Assembly: GCA_963783245.1 (NCBI GenBank) | Contig: CAWAMS010000002.1 | Span: 558,001-622,000 of the forward strand | Direction of reading: 5' to 3' | DNA length: 64,000 nt | Source: Bog-473 sp963783245 | GTDB lineage: Bacteria; Actinomycetota; Acidimicrobiia; Acidimicrobiales; RAAP-2 | Shown here: one piece after another, positions 26,340-35,372 of the stretch | Layout: every line of letters starts with the position of its first letter | How positions within the stretch are numbered: the stretch's first letter is position 1 | Made by a program: the position numbers and the translations under genes | The notes under the pieces: model-generated | Databases searched by the model: none | Told to the model about the DNA's origin: nothing | Seen by the model: the letters and a program-made list of their open reading frames with translations, nothing else

Positions 26340-28064
26340 GTGTCCAACTACGACATCGTCATCAAGGGGGGCACCGTGTTCGACGGGCTGCAGACCCCCC
26401 GCTTCAAGGCCGATATCGCCGTCAAGGACGGTCGCATCGCCCACATCGGCAACGTGGACCAGGCGCAAGGCGCTGAGGTCGTGGACGCGTCCGGGAAGCA
26501 CGTCGCTCCCGGGTTCGTCGACCTGCACACGCACTACGACAGCCAGGTCTTTTGGGATCCGTGGTGCACCATGTCCGGCTGGCACGGTGTGACCAGCGTC
26601 GTCATCGGCAACTGCGGATTCGGGTTCGCCCCGTGCAAGCCGGAGGACCGTGACCGGACGATGCTGAGCCTCTCCCGCAATGAGGCGGTGCCGCTGCGGA
26701 CCATGAAGGCCGGCATGCCCTGGGACTGGGTGACGTTCCCCGAGTTCCTCGAGAGTGTCGACCGCACGCCCAAGGGCGTGAACGTCATGGCGTTCGTCCC
26801 ACTCGCGCCGCTCTACGGCTATATCGCCGACATCGACACTGTGAAGGCCCGCCGCGTGACGGACGAACAGCTGGCGGAGATGAGTGGCCTGCTGATCGAA
26901 GCCATGCAGGCCGGAGCCTGCGGGTGGAGCGCGCAGGTCAGCGGTGAGGTCGGGAACGTGCAGCTCGATCACGACGGCACGCCGATGGTGACCGACTTCA
27001 TGGGCGAGCGCGAAGTGGCTGCATTCTCCCGTGCGCTACGCGCCGTCGGGCGCGGCGTGATTCAGCTGACCGGTTCCCTTGACGTCGCTGCACTCATGGC
27101 TCGCGAGAGCGGCCGCCCCATCATTTGGAACGCGCTCCTCGCCGACGGCGCCCTCAACCAGCACGGAGGCAGCGCGTACACCCACAGGGACGCCATCAAG
27201 CAGCTGACGTATTACAACGAGGAGGAAGGGCTGCGCATTTATGCGCAGGCGTTGACGACGAACTTCGTCTCGGAGTTCACCTTTGAGGACTACAACCTTC
27301 TCGACACTCTGGCGTGCTGGAAGGAAGCGCTCTTGGGGACCGTTGAGGAGAAGCAGGTCAAGCTGGCCGATCCGGAGCGGCGCAAGGCCATGAAAGAGCT
27401 GGACGACATCCGTGGGGGTCTCTTCGGTGCCGGCTACGTGACCAAGGAGATCAAGGTCAACTGGATATCGAGCGACGCACCGAACGCTCAGGAGATCAAG
27501 GAGAAGTACGAGGGGTTCACGATCGGCGAGATCGCCGCGCGAGAAGGCAAGCACCCGGTCGATGCCATGCTGGACGTCGCCGGGGCCGGGAACCTGAAGG
27601 TCGGTTTCGCCACGAAATTGATCGAGACCCCACCAGAGTCGATGAAGGAGATCGCCAACTCTCCGGTGGCCCTTCCCGGAGTGAGCGACGGGGGAGCGCA
27701 CACGAAGTTCGTCACCACGGCGCGCTATCCCACGGAGCTCATCAGTTACTGGGTCCGCGAACACGAGATCATGTCGCTGGAGGCGGCCCACTGGCGGCTT
27801 TCGTCGTACCCTGCGCTCGCGGCCGGACTGAAAGACCGGGGCTTTCTGCGCGAGGGTGCTCCGGCCGACATCATCATCTATGACTACGAGCGCCTCGACA
27901 GCGGCCCCCAGGAAAGGCTCTGGGACTACCCGGGAGGCGAGATGCGACTGGTGCAAAAGGCGACGGGGTACGAGCGCATCATCGTCAACGGCGTGACGAC
28001 GTTCATCGACGGCGAGTGCACCGACGCCAGGCCCGGACGACTCTTGCGCCACGGCACGGACTGA
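26340..28064 (+). CDS. amidohydrolase-3 (D-aminoacylase-like) family protein
   Basis: 574 residues, GTG start at 26340 behind AAAAGGAGG. N-terminal sandwich YDIVIKGGTVFDGLQTP; metal motif PGFVDLHTHYDSQVFWD (His63, His65); VIGNCGFGFAP with the bridging Cys; GVSDGGAHTKFVTTARYP near residue 448 provides the catalytic Asp. It should open an amide or cyclic amide. It sits 20 nt after copy 1 and 11 nt before copy 2 of the amidohydrolase-2 pair, so all three are expected to act in one pathway. Confidence 0.88.
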   Translation: MSNYDIVIKGGTVFDGLQTPRFKADIAVKDGRIAHIGNVDQAQGAEVVDASGKHVAPGFVDLHTHYDSQVFWDPWCTMSGWHGVTSVVIGNCGFGFAPCKPEDRDRTMLSLSRNEAVPLRTMKAGMPWDWVTFPEFLESVDRTPKGVNVMAFVPLAPLYGYIADIDTVKARRVTDEQLAEMSGLLIEAMQAGACGWSAQVSGEVGNVQLDHDGTPMVTDFMGEREVAAFSRALRAVGRGVIQLTGSLDVAALMARESGRPIIWNALLADGALNQHGGSAYTHRDAIKQLTYYNEEEGLRIYAQALTTNFVSEFTFEDYNLLDTLACWKEALLGTVEEKQVKLADPERRKAMKELDDIRGGLFGAGYVTKEIKVNWISSDAPNAQEIKEKYEGFTIGEIAAREGKHPVDAMLDVAGAGNLKVGFATKLIETPPESMKEIANSPVALPGVSDGGAHTKFVTTARYPTELISYWVREHEIMSLEAAHWRLSSYPALAAGLKDRGFLREGAPADIIIYDYERLDSGPQERLWDYPGGEMRLVQKATGYERIIVNGVTTFIDGECTDARPGRLLRHGTD

Positions 28065-28075
28065 GGCGCGGCCAC

Positions 28076-29287
28076 GTGACGAGTTTCGTGACCCCGACGA
28101 TCTTTGACGCCGACAACCACTACTGGGAGACGTCCGACGCCTTCACGCGTTACCGGAGCCCGGAGTTCGCCGACCGTGGCGTCCTCGTCAAAGAGGTGGA
28201 TGGGAAATCGCGCTACGTGATCCGGGGTGAGCTTCATCCGTGGATCCCGGGGCCGGCCGACGTCAATCCACGACCTCGGCCCGGGGCACTCCATGACTAT
28301 TTTCTCGGTGTCAGCGACGGCATCGACTCTGCGCTGATGGCGGAGGACCCCAAGGACCACCCCGAGTGGTTCAACCGGGATGCTCGCATCGCGGTCATGG
28401 ATGAACAGGGAGTCGAGGCCGTGTGGATGTTCCCCTCGCAGGGCGTCTGCATGGAGGGTCCGATGCAGCCCGACGTCGAGGCCATCCTCGATATCTTCCG
28501 GGGTTTCAATCGCTGGATCGACGACGAATGGGGCTTCGCCTACAAAAACCGGATTTTTGCGGCGCCCTACCTGACGCTGTCGGACCTCGACCTCGCCCTC
28601 GGTGAGCTGGCGTGGGTGCTCGACCGTGGTGCACGTGTCGTCGCGCTGCGCCCGGGTCCGGTATTCACGCCCCAAGGTTGGAAGTCCCCCGCTGATCCGG
28701 TGTTCGATCCGTTCTGGGCCCGGGTCAACGAGGCCCGGTTGGTTGTCGCCGTTCACCCCGGCTTCGACGATGGATATCGCGATGTCGAGGACGCTGTCGC
28801 CCGTTCGTGGGGATACCAGAGCCGCCGGCGTCAGGGCGCCGTGTCGTCACTCAACTTCTACGAGCCCTTCGTGGACGCCGTGATGCACGACCGCCTGATC
28901 CACGACTTCCTGGTTGCAGTGGTCGCACAGGGGCTCTTCGAGCGCCACCCCGATCTGCGTTTCGCGAGCATCGAGAACGGTGCCGCCTGGGTCCCGAGTG
29001 TCCTCGCTGCCCTGCGCCGGTTTCGTCGCGCCAGCAACGGTGTCCTCAAGAGCAACCCTGTCGAGCAGTTTCGCGAGCACGTGTGGGTGACTCCCTTCGT
29101 CGGCGACGCCGTGCCGGCGCTGCTCGAGCACATGCCGGTGGAACGGATCCTCTTCGGGTCCGATTGGCCGCATGCGGAGGGTTTTGCCGACCCGAAGCAG
29201 TACTTCGAGTACCTCGTGACGCTGAGCGCCGACGACCAGTGCAGGATCATGCGGGACAACGCACGAGACCTCACGTTCCCGGCTTGA
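28076..29287 (+). CDS. amidohydrolase-2 family metal-dependent hydrolase, copy 2
   Basis: 403 residues. It opens SFVTPTIFDADNHYWETSDAF and shares the motif order of copy 1 throughout: HPEWFNRDAR, MDEQGVEA, FPSQGVCMEGPMQPD, VHPGFDDGY, RFASIENGAAWVP and FGSDWPHAEGFADP. The two are close paralogues from a duplication around the intervening amidohydrolase-3. Divergence is concentrated in the substrate region (residues 180-300), so they may act on successive intermediates. GTG 28076 starts 11 nt after the preceding stop, suggesting translational coupling. Confidence 0.86.
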   Translation: MTSFVTPTIFDADNHYWETSDAFTRYRSPEFADRGVLVKEVDGKSRYVIRGELHPWIPGPADVNPRPRPGALHDYFLGVSDGIDSALMAEDPKDHPEWFNRDARIAVMDEQGVEAVWMFPSQGVCMEGPMQPDVEAILDIFRGFNRWIDDEWGFAYKNRIFAAPYLTLSDLDLALGELAWVLDRGARVVALRPGPVFTPQGWKSPADPVFDPFWARVNEARLVVAVHPGFDDGYRDVEDAVARSWGYQSRRRQGAVSSLNFYEPFVDAVMHDRLIHDFLVAVVAQGLFERHPDLRFASIENGAAWVPSVLAALRRFRRASNGVLKSNPVEQFREHVWVTPFVGDAVPALLEHMPVERILFGSDWPHAEGFADPKQYFEYLVTLSADDQCRIMRDNARDLTFPA

Positions 29288-29289
29288 CC

Positions 29290-29320
29290 GAAGGGCCCGG
29301 ACATCCGGCCACGGCCCTTC
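29290..29320. terminator. bidirectional hairpin between convergent genes
   Basis: GAAGGGCC (29290-29297) pairs with GGCCCTTC (29313-29320); the loop contains a second small stem CGGA/TCCG. It lies directly after the amidohydrolase stop and overlaps the end of the convergent alpha/beta hydrolase gene. Confidence 0.65.
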
Positions 29321-30226
29321 AGTCGCGCAGTGCCACCAGGGCGCCGGCGAGGAACAACGCCGGCGCCTCGACCATCGGATAGTGCCCCACTCCGTCGAGC
29401 TGGACCACCGTGGCATCAGGGCGGGCCGCACGCAGGGTATCGACCATGGACGGCACGGCGATCGGGTCGTCCATTCCCCACACGACGTGCAGCGGTGAGG
29501 GGTCGGACGCGATGGCGCCGGTGAACCGCGACTCGTGCTGCCTGCGCTCCTCGATATAGCGAATCAAGCGGGCGAGGAGCAGATGGCCGTCGTCACGCAT
29601 GATCTGCTCGACTGTGGCCGCCATGAGGTCGCCCTCACGCCCTCGCCCCCCTCGTGGGCCAGCGACGAGAAGGGGCTGTACGTCTCGCGGAGGCTGCGGG
29701 CTATGGAGGCCGCTGTGAGCGGCGCGTCGGGTGGCAGCTTCTCGTCGGGCAGGCTGAGCAGCAACTGCTGCCCGCTGGTCAGATGAGCTTGTTCGATGTA
29801 GATGCTGCCGTTCGTGATCACGCGGCGGGTGACCTCGACCGCCCACGCCCCGTCGGCTCGCCGCGCCAGGAGTTCGCCGCCGACACTGTCGCCGACGTCG
29901 TGGGTGAGCAGTGCGAGCTGCGTGAGACCGAGCTCGGCCACCAGAGCTACGGCCACATCTGCCTGGAGGGCCAGGGTGTAGTGCATGTCCGGCTTGTCCG
30001 AGAGCCCGTACCCGAGCCCGTCGAACAGAATGACCCGACGCCCGGTCCGCAGCGGGTCAAGGACGCCGACATAGTCGAACGATGAGGTCGGAAACCCGTG
30101 CAGGATCAGGAGCGGTTCGTGCGCCTCGGGCCCTATCGACGGCGCGTCGACGGTAAAGATGCGGTGCCCGCAGAGCTCCCGGTAGCGCCCCCTGGCCTCC
30201 CAGCCTGCGGTCGTGGCGGTGCTCAC
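29319..30226 (-). CDS. alpha/beta hydrolase (one frameshift)
   Basis: From GTG 30226 the protein has LLILHGFPTSSFDYVGVLDPL (oxyanion loop), FDGLGYGLSDKP and LTQLALLTHDVGDSVGGELL, where the nucleophile position is the Asp of THDVGDS, as in dehalogenase/epoxide-hydrolase-like members. A shift in a run of six G near 29645 breaks the frame. The -1 frame continues LMAATVEQIMRDDGHLLLARLIRYIEE, VVWGMDDPIAVPSM and LDGVGHYPMVEAP, supplying the acid and the catalytic His. Joined length about 302 residues. It overlaps the F420-type gene upstream by GTGA, implying coupling. Confidence 0.82.
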
Positions 30227-31167
30227 GTGCCCGAAAGCTTGCTCACGATCGGTCCGAGGGCCTCCCAGCTGTCCGCTTCGATCGACCAGTAGGTGATGCC
30301 GTACTCCTGGCGCCGCCACTGGAGCTCCTCGACCATGTCGTCGAGCGTCCCGAGCAGGATGCCCGGGACGTGGCGTGCATCGTCGGCGTCGATCCCGAAG
30401 ACGGGCGCCATCGCGTCGTAGATGCTGCTGGCATCGTCGGTGATCATGACGAACCCGATCAGTGCGTTGAGCTCGAGGCTGTCGAATCGCGGTCCGGCCG
30501 CTTCCTTGACCCAGGCGACCTTTTCCCGCGTCCGCTCGGGCGACATGTTCGGGGCCGTCTCCGTGCCGCCTGTGCCGTCGCGCAGGTTGGCGTTGATGCT
30601 GACGATGTCCGCGTGTTGCGCCGCGAAGCTCAGCACTCGCTTGCCGCCGCCGCCGATGATGATCGGTGGCCCGGGCTGCTGCACCGGACGGGGAAGGAGG
30701 CTGTGCCCGTGCACCGTGTAGTACGCCCCGTCGAACGAGAAGGGGCCATCGGTGCGGAGCAGTCCCTGTATGACCTGCACTGCTTCTTCGAAGCGCTCGA
30801 CCCGCACCCGCGGCGTGTCATAGGTGAGCCCCGCCTCCTCGTAATCGGTCTTCATCCATCCGGCACCGAGGCTGAGCTCGAAGCGCCCCTCGCTCAGGAG
30901 GTCGAGCGTGGCCGCCTCCTTGGCCAGCACGAACGGATGGCGGTAGTCGTTGCCGAAGACGAGCGAGCCCAAGCGCAGTGTCGTCGTGGCGGCAGCGACG
31001 GCTGCGAGTGCCGGGACCGGGGCGAGCTGGTCACCGAAATGGTCGGGCATGAGCAACGCCGAGTACCCGAGGTCCTCGCAGCGACGGGCCTGTTCCGCCC
31101 ATGCGCGTGCCGTCCCTTCTGGGGCCTTGCTGAGTTGGGCGGCGAAGCGAAAGGTGTGATCTGGCAT
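30223..31167 (-). CDS. LLM class F420-dependent oxidoreductase (MSMEG_2516-type)
   Basis: 314 residues from ATG 31167 (MPDHTFRFAAQLS). The luciferase-like barrel is shown by LGYSALLMPDHFGDQL, LRLGSLVFGNDYRHPFVLAKEAATLDLLSEGRFELSLGAGW and RPVQQPGPPIIIGGGGKRVL, which matches the TIGR03621 group. LLM enzymes use reduced F420 or FMN. It is the first gene of a minus-strand pair with the alpha/beta hydrolase and faces the amidohydrolase operon, so a role in the same degradation path is likely but not shown. Confidence 0.88.
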   Translation of the reverse strand: MPDHTFRFAAQLSKAPEGTARAWAEQARRCEDLGYSALLMPDHFGDQLAPVPALAAVAAATTTLRLGSLVFGNDYRHPFVLAKEAATLDLLSEGRFELSLGAGWMKTDYEEAGLTYDTPRVRVERFEEAVQVIQGLLRTDGPFSFDGAYYTVHGHSLLPRPVQQPGPPIIIGGGGKRVLSFAAQHADIVSINANLRDGTGGTETAPNMSPERTREKVAWVKEAAGPRFDSLELNALIGFVMITDDASSIYDAMAPVFGIDADDARHVPGILLGTLDDMVEELQWRRQEYGITYWSIEADSWEALGPIVSKLSGT

Positions 31168-31212
31168 GCCGTCATCGTGCCCCATTTTGAGGGGACGACG
31201 CCGAGTGCCGGT

Positions 31213-31398
31213 TCAGTCGCAGCAGGAGTCGCGCCACCCGCAGCTGGCGCAGCGGTAGTGCGCGTGCTCCGGCCGCATGTCGCCGGCGCACTGCGGACAC
31301 TCGCCGAAGGTCCCGAGCGGCGAGCGTTCGCACGCCGGGGCAACGGGATCGGGTGCGGGGGGCAGGGAGCCGGCGGGCGTTGACGTCGTGGCAGGCAT
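31213..31398 (-). CDS. small zinc-ribbon protein
   Basis: 61 residues from ATG 31398. A proline-rich N-terminus is followed by ECPQCAGDMRPEHAHYRCASCGWRDSCC: two CxxC pairs separated by 13 residues, a zinc ribbon, and a final Cys pair. Similar short proteins ending in CGWRDSCC occur in actinobacteria, function unknown. An upstream in-frame ATG at 31419 would add seven residues. Confidence 0.65.
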   Translation of the reverse strand: MPATTSTPAGSLPPAPDPVAPACERSPLGTFGECPQCAGDMRPEHAHYRCASCGWRDSCCD

Positions 31399-31446
31399 GT
31401 GGCTGAAGGTAGTCCGCACGGCCCACCGGGGAGGGGATTTGGGTGC

Positions 31447-32469
31447 TCAGGGCGCGAACCGTGGCAACGCCTCGCGGGTGACGTCGGCGATCAGCGCGCA
31501 GGTCTCCCGGCGGGCGCGTGCCCCACCGAATCGTGCGGCCAGGCTGATGATCTCGAGGCCGGGGGGAGGGGAGCGCAGGAGTTCCTTGTCAGCAGCCCCC
31601 ACGATGCACAGCACGGGGCATCGGCCTGCGGCCAGGCCCAGCACGCCGCCGGGCACTTTGCCCTCGAAGGACGGCGGATCGAGATGGCCCTCGCCGGTCA
31701 CCGCCAGGTCGGCCAGCGCGATCCGCGGGGCCAAGCCGGTCATGTCCGCCACCAGGTCGAAACCGGGGACGATCCGCGCGCCCAGGGCGACCAGCCCCCC
31801 GGCCAGCCCGCCCGCGGCCCCCGCCCCCCGAATGGTGCCGACATCGACGCCGAAGTCACGCCGGTAACGGTCGACCAGGGCGCGGAGGCGGTCGGTCAGG
31901 AGCTCGATCTGCTGCGGAGAAGCACCTTTTTGGGCTCCGAAGACGGTGGCGGCGTCGACGAAGCGGGTCCTGACGTCGCACGCGACGTCGAGGTCGATGC
32001 CGGCCAGGGCCGTCGCCGAACCGACGGCCCGCACGGCCCCCCAACCGCCGTCGGTCGTCGCCGACCCGCCACAGCCGATGACGATCCGGGTGGCGCCTGC
32101 GTCTCGCGCCGCGAGCAGGAGGTGGCCCACACCAGCGGTGTCCGCCCGGAGGGGATCGTCGCCTTCTGGGTGGGGGAGCAGCGCCCTCCCAGAAGCCCGG
32201 GACATCTCGATGACCGCCGTGGGACCGCTGCCGTCGCCAGGCGGGAGGAGACGCCACTCGGCGTCGACGCTCTCGCCCAGCGGACCGGGCACGGAGGTGA
32301 CCCGGGGCGTCCCGCCGAGCGCTTCGAGGAGGCCCTCGCCGCCGTCGGACATCGGGACCTCGTCGGCTGTCCAACCGGCGCTTCGGGCCGCCCCGGCGAC
32401 CGCGGCCGCCACCTCGGCCGCCGTCGCCGTGCCACGGAACTTGTCGGGAGCGGCGACCAGGTGCGGCAT
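31447..32469 (-). CDS. glycerate kinase
   Basis: 340 residues from ATG 32469 (MPHLVAAPDKFRGTATAAEVA). The glycerate kinase-1 signatures are all there: PMSDGGEGLLEALGG, VIGCGGSATTDGGWGAV, GAGAAGGLAGGLVALGA and LAVTGEGHLDPPSFEGKVPGGVLGLA. It phosphorylates D-glycerate with ATP (2- or 3-position depending on type) in glyoxylate/serine metabolism. It is divergent from the methyltransferase at 32526, with only about 56 nt between starts. Confidence 0.92.
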   Translation of the reverse strand: MPHLVAAPDKFRGTATAAEVAAAVAGAARSAGWTADEVPMSDGGEGLLEALGGTPRVTSVPGPLGESVDAEWRLLPPGDGSGPTAVIEMSRASGRALLPHPEGDDPLRADTAGVGHLLLAARDAGATRIVIGCGGSATTDGGWGAVRAVGSATALAGIDLDVACDVRTRFVDAATVFGAQKGASPQQIELLTDRLRALVDRYRRDFGVDVGTIRGAGAAGGLAGGLVALGARIVPGFDLVADMTGLAPRIALADLAVTGEGHLDPPSFEGKVPGGVLGLAAGRCPVLCIVGAADKELLRSPPPGLEIISLAARFGGARARRETCALIADVTREALPRFAP

Positions 32470-32525
32470 GACGGTCGAAGTTATCGGGTCGCCGCTGACG
32501 GGTCGCTGAAGGTACGTTGACGTGC

Positions 32526-33455
32526 ATGCCAACGGTGAAGGGCGCACTGCGCCGCGTGCGTGGAGCCCCCCTACCGGTGCCGGGCGGTCAAGGGTGGCGC
32601 GCGCTGTCCGGGTTGTCGGCCCAGCAGACACTCGATGTGATCTACGAGTTGATCCTCGGGCGCGAACCCGATCCGACCGGCGCCGCCAGCTATCTCCCGG
32701 GGCTGCAGGACGGGTCGTTGACGCCGCAGGAGGTCGCTCTCTGGGCAGTCGCCTCGGGAGAGTGGTGGTCGGTGACACCGTTCAGCGGCCTGGGCCAGTC
32801 GCTCCACCTCAGCCGCATGATGTTCGTCCGGTCCCTCCCCGCCGGCAAGCGGATCCTCGACCTGGGCGGGACCGCGCTGGGCAACGCCACCGGTGCCCTC
32901 GTCCTCATGGGCTATCCCTACATGTTCGACGACCTCGTGGTGATCGACCTCCCCTCCGAGGAGCGCAACGAGCTCTACCAGGAGGACACCGCGCACGTCG
33001 TGACCAAGACCAAGCTCGGGCCGGTGCGCTACCGCTACCACTCGATGGTCGACCTGTCGGACTATCCCGACGGATCGGTGGACCTCGTCTACAGCGGGCA
33101 GAGCATCGAGCACGTGCCGGTGGACGTGGCGGACACGGTGCTCTCGGAAGTGCGGCGGGTGCTGCGGCCCGGAGGGCACCTCGCCCTCGACACCCCCAAT
33201 GCCCGTGTCACCCGGCTCCAGCAGGCCGCCTTCATCGACCCCGATCACGAGCACGAGTACACCCATGTCGAACTGCAGTCCAAGCTGGTGCGGGCCGGGT
33301 TCGAAATCGTGGAGGCGAAGGGTCTCAACTACGCGGGCCCCGGCCTGGCCGCGGGCCGCTTCGACGTGGACGGTGTGGCCACTGCCCGGGGGATGTTCAG
33401 TGAGATCGAGGACTGCTACCTGTTGGCGTACGTCTGCCGGGTGCCCGATGCCTGA
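32526..33455 (+). CDS. DUF4214-methyltransferase fusion
   Basis: 309 residues from ATG 32526 (MPTVKGALRRVRG). Residues 26-80 are a DUF4214 domain (LDVIYELILGREPDPTGAASYLPGLQDGSLTPQEV), a surface/glycan-associated module. The rest is a SAM methyltransferase: RILDLGGTALGNATGALVLMGY as motif I, SVDLVYSGQSIEHVP as motif IV, and RRVLRPGGHLALDTPNARV. It opens the glycan block and probably methylates a sugar, possibly held by the DUF4214 part. Promoter lies in the short space shared with glycerate kinase. Confidence 0.83.
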   Translation: MPTVKGALRRVRGAPLPVPGGQGWRALSGLSAQQTLDVIYELILGREPDPTGAASYLPGLQDGSLTPQEVALWAVASGEWWSVTPFSGLGQSLHLSRMMFVRSLPAGKRILDLGGTALGNATGALVLMGYPYMFDDLVVIDLPSEERNELYQEDTAHVVTKTKLGPVRYRYHSMVDLSDYPDGSVDLVYSGQSIEHVPVDVADTVLSEVRRVLRPGGHLALDTPNARVTRLQQAAFIDPDHEHEYTHVELQSKLVRAGFEIVEAKGLNYAGPGLAAGRFDVDGVATARGMFSEIEDCYLLAYVCRVPDA

Positions 33456-33522
33456 CGGCGGCCTGGTGACGACGGGTGCGCAGCGCAGTACATGAAGCGG
33501 GATGAAAATACATGAAACGAGG

Positions 33523-33605
33523 TGCGGGCGAGAGGACTCGAACCTCCACCCCCAGTGGGGACCGGGACCTAAACCCGGCGCGTCTGCCTATTCCGCCACG
33601 CCCGC
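33523..33605 (-). tRNA. tRNA-Leu (anticodon TAG)
   Basis: Read on the minus strand the acceptor arms GCGGGCG and CGCCCGC close a tRNA-Leu cloverleaf. The anticodon stem CCGGG/CCCGG encloses TTTAGGT, so the anticodon is TAG. A long variable arm (GTCCCCACTGGGGGT) and the T arm GGAGGTTCGAGTCCTC confirm a class II tRNA. The full CCA is not encoded. Confidence 0.95.
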
Positions 33606-33690
33606 AGCGACCCCCGGCGCGGATCGGCCGTGGGTGAACAGCGAGTGTACGGCGATGTGCCCATGCATGCCGTTCTCGGCCACTAGCCTC

Positions 33691-34308
33691 ATGCCCATGG
33701 CTCCTGCACTCACCCTCCCTACGATCGTCGCTGCCGGCGGGGGGCCCGACCCCACGTCGGACATCTACCAGCGACTCCTCAAAGAGCGCATCGTCTTCAT
33801 CGGTAGCGCCATCGACCAGGTCACGGCGAACTCCGTGTGCGCCCAGCTCATCCTGTTGGAGTCCGAAGACCCCGACAAGGACATCATGGTGTACATCAAC
33901 TCCCCCGGGGGCTCGGTGACCGACGGGCTGGCCATCTACGACACCATGCAGTACGTCCGTCCCGATGTGTCGACCATCTGCGTCGGCCTCGCCGCCAGCA
34001 TGGGCCAGTTCCTGCTCTGCGCCGGTGCCCCCGGCAAGCGGTTCGCTCTGCCGCATTCGCGCATCCTCATGCACCAGCCCTCGGGCTCCATGCAGGGCCA
34101 GGCGGCGGACATCGCGATCCAGGCCGAACAGATCATCTACCTCAAGCGGATGATGGCCGAGCGCATCGCATTCCACACCGGGCAGCCGCTGGAGCGGATC
34201 GAGCTGGACTCGGACCGCGACCGCTGGTTCACGGCGGAAGAAGCGCGCGAGTACGGGTTCATCGACCAGGTCATTGATCGCTCGGTGGCCGCGGCAGGGA
34301 GCGTATAG
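33691..34308 (+). CDS. clpP: ATP-dependent Clp protease proteolytic subunit ClpP
   Basis: 205 residues from ATG 33691. IYQRLLKERIVFIGSAIDQ, MVYINSPGGSVTDGLAIYDTM, VGLAASMGQFLL (Ser103) and LPHSRILMHQPSG (His128) give the serine-protease triad; the Asp lies near residue 177 in the ELDSDRDRWFTAEEAREYGFID block. Forms the 14-mer chamber fed by ClpX or ClpC in the cytosol. No second clpP or clpX gene is adjacent. It stands 3 nt before the Wzm gene, so the exporter may be read from the clpP transcript. Confidence 0.95.
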   Translation: MPMAPALTLPTIVAAGGGPDPTSDIYQRLLKERIVFIGSAIDQVTANSVCAQLILLESEDPDKDIMVYINSPGGSVTDGLAIYDTMQYVRPDVSTICVGLAASMGQFLLCAGAPGKRFALPHSRILMHQPSGSMQGQAADIAIQAEQIIYLKRMMAERIAFHTGQPLERIELDSDRDRWFTAEEAREYGFIDQVIDRSVAAAGSV

Positions 34309-34310
34309 AC

Positions 34311-35369
34311 GTGGCATTGGACGTCCCGGCCTCGCCGTCGGGCGCCAATCCTCCTTCAGATGGCGATGTGCACGAAGGCTACGGCCTGGCGCGCCCGGTA
34401 GCCGATGGGTCACCGATGGCGGCGGAAGCAGCGGGGTTCAGCGCACGAGAGGCGCGGGGCCACAAGGTCACGCGGATCGTCTCACCGACCATAAGCGTGC
34501 GCCAGCGCCTGCGCGAGATCTGGCTCTCGCGCGAGCTCCTGGTCTACCTCGTGCGCACCGAGATCAAGGTCAAGTACAAGAACTCGGTGCTGGGCCTGGT
34601 GTGGTCGATGATCGCCCCGGCCATGACGCTGGCCATCTACTTCATCGTGTTCCAGATCGTGTTGGGCAACCGCATGCCCAACTTCGTCATCTTCCTCTTC
34701 GCCGGCCTGCTGATCTGGAACCTCTTCTCCCTCGGGGTGCTCACCGGTACCGGGGTGATCGTCAACAACTCGGGGATCGTGAAGAAGGTGTCGTTCCCCC
34801 GCGAGATCCTGGCCCTGGCCGCCGTCGGCTCGGCGTGCGTCTTCTTCTTCTTCCAGACCTGCGTGATGGTGATCTTCCTGATCGTCCTGCACAATTCGCC
34901 GGACTGGTCCTACCTGCCTCTGCTCCTCCTGGCCCTGGTCGCCGGGATCGCGCTGGCCTGCGCGCTGGCGGTCCTGCTCTCGTCGATCAACGTGTACCTG
35001 CGCGACACGCAGCACCTCATTGAGGTCATCCTCACGGCATGGTTCTGGGCCTGCCCGATCGTCTACGCCTTTCAGCAGAACATCGCGCTGAAACTGGGCG
35101 CCAGGGGCCTGCTGTGGGTCTATTTCCTGAACCCGGTGACGCCGCTCGTACTGACGTTCCAGCGGTGCATCTACGGGAGAGTGTCGCCCACTGCGCACTA
35201 CACGCAGGGCGGCACGGTCGTGTCGAAGGTGTATTACGTGCTGCCGCTGCACGGGTACCTGTGGTATCTCGCCCTCGACCTCGGGGTCCTCACCCTGGCC
35301 ATCGTCCTCTTTCTCGTCGCCCTGGCGGTCTTCGGACGGCTCGAGGGCAACTTCGCCGAGGAGCTCTGA
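34311..35369 (+). CDS. wzm: ABC-2 polysaccharide exporter permease (Wzm/TagG type)
   Basis: 352 residues, GTG start two bases after clpP. After a 75-residue hydrophilic N-terminus comes LRTEIKVKYKNSVLGLVWSMIAPAMTLAIYF, the start of the ABC2 membrane domain typical of Wzm/TagG/RfbA. About six helices follow, including IFLFAGLLIWNLFSLG and AWFWACPIVYAF. It exports an undecaprenyl-linked glycan across the membrane together with the ATPase 4 nt downstream. The acidic/polar N-terminal extension is longer than usual. Confidence 0.9.
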   Translation: MALDVPASPSGANPPSDGDVHEGYGLARPVADGSPMAAEAAGFSAREARGHKVTRIVSPTISVRQRLREIWLSRELLVYLVRTEIKVKYKNSVLGLVWSMIAPAMTLAIYFIVFQIVLGNRMPNFVIFLFAGLLIWNLFSLGVLTGTGVIVNNSGIVKKVSFPREILALAAVGSACVFFFFQTCVMVIFLIVLHNSPDWSYLPLLLLALVAGIALACALAVLLSSINVYLRDTQHLIEVILTAWFWACPIVYAFQQNIALKLGARGLLWVYFLNPVTPLVLTFQRCIYGRVSPTAHYTQGGTVVSKVYYVLPLHGYLWYLALDLGVLTLAIVLFLVALAVFGRLEGNFAEEL

Positions 35370-35372
35370 GCC

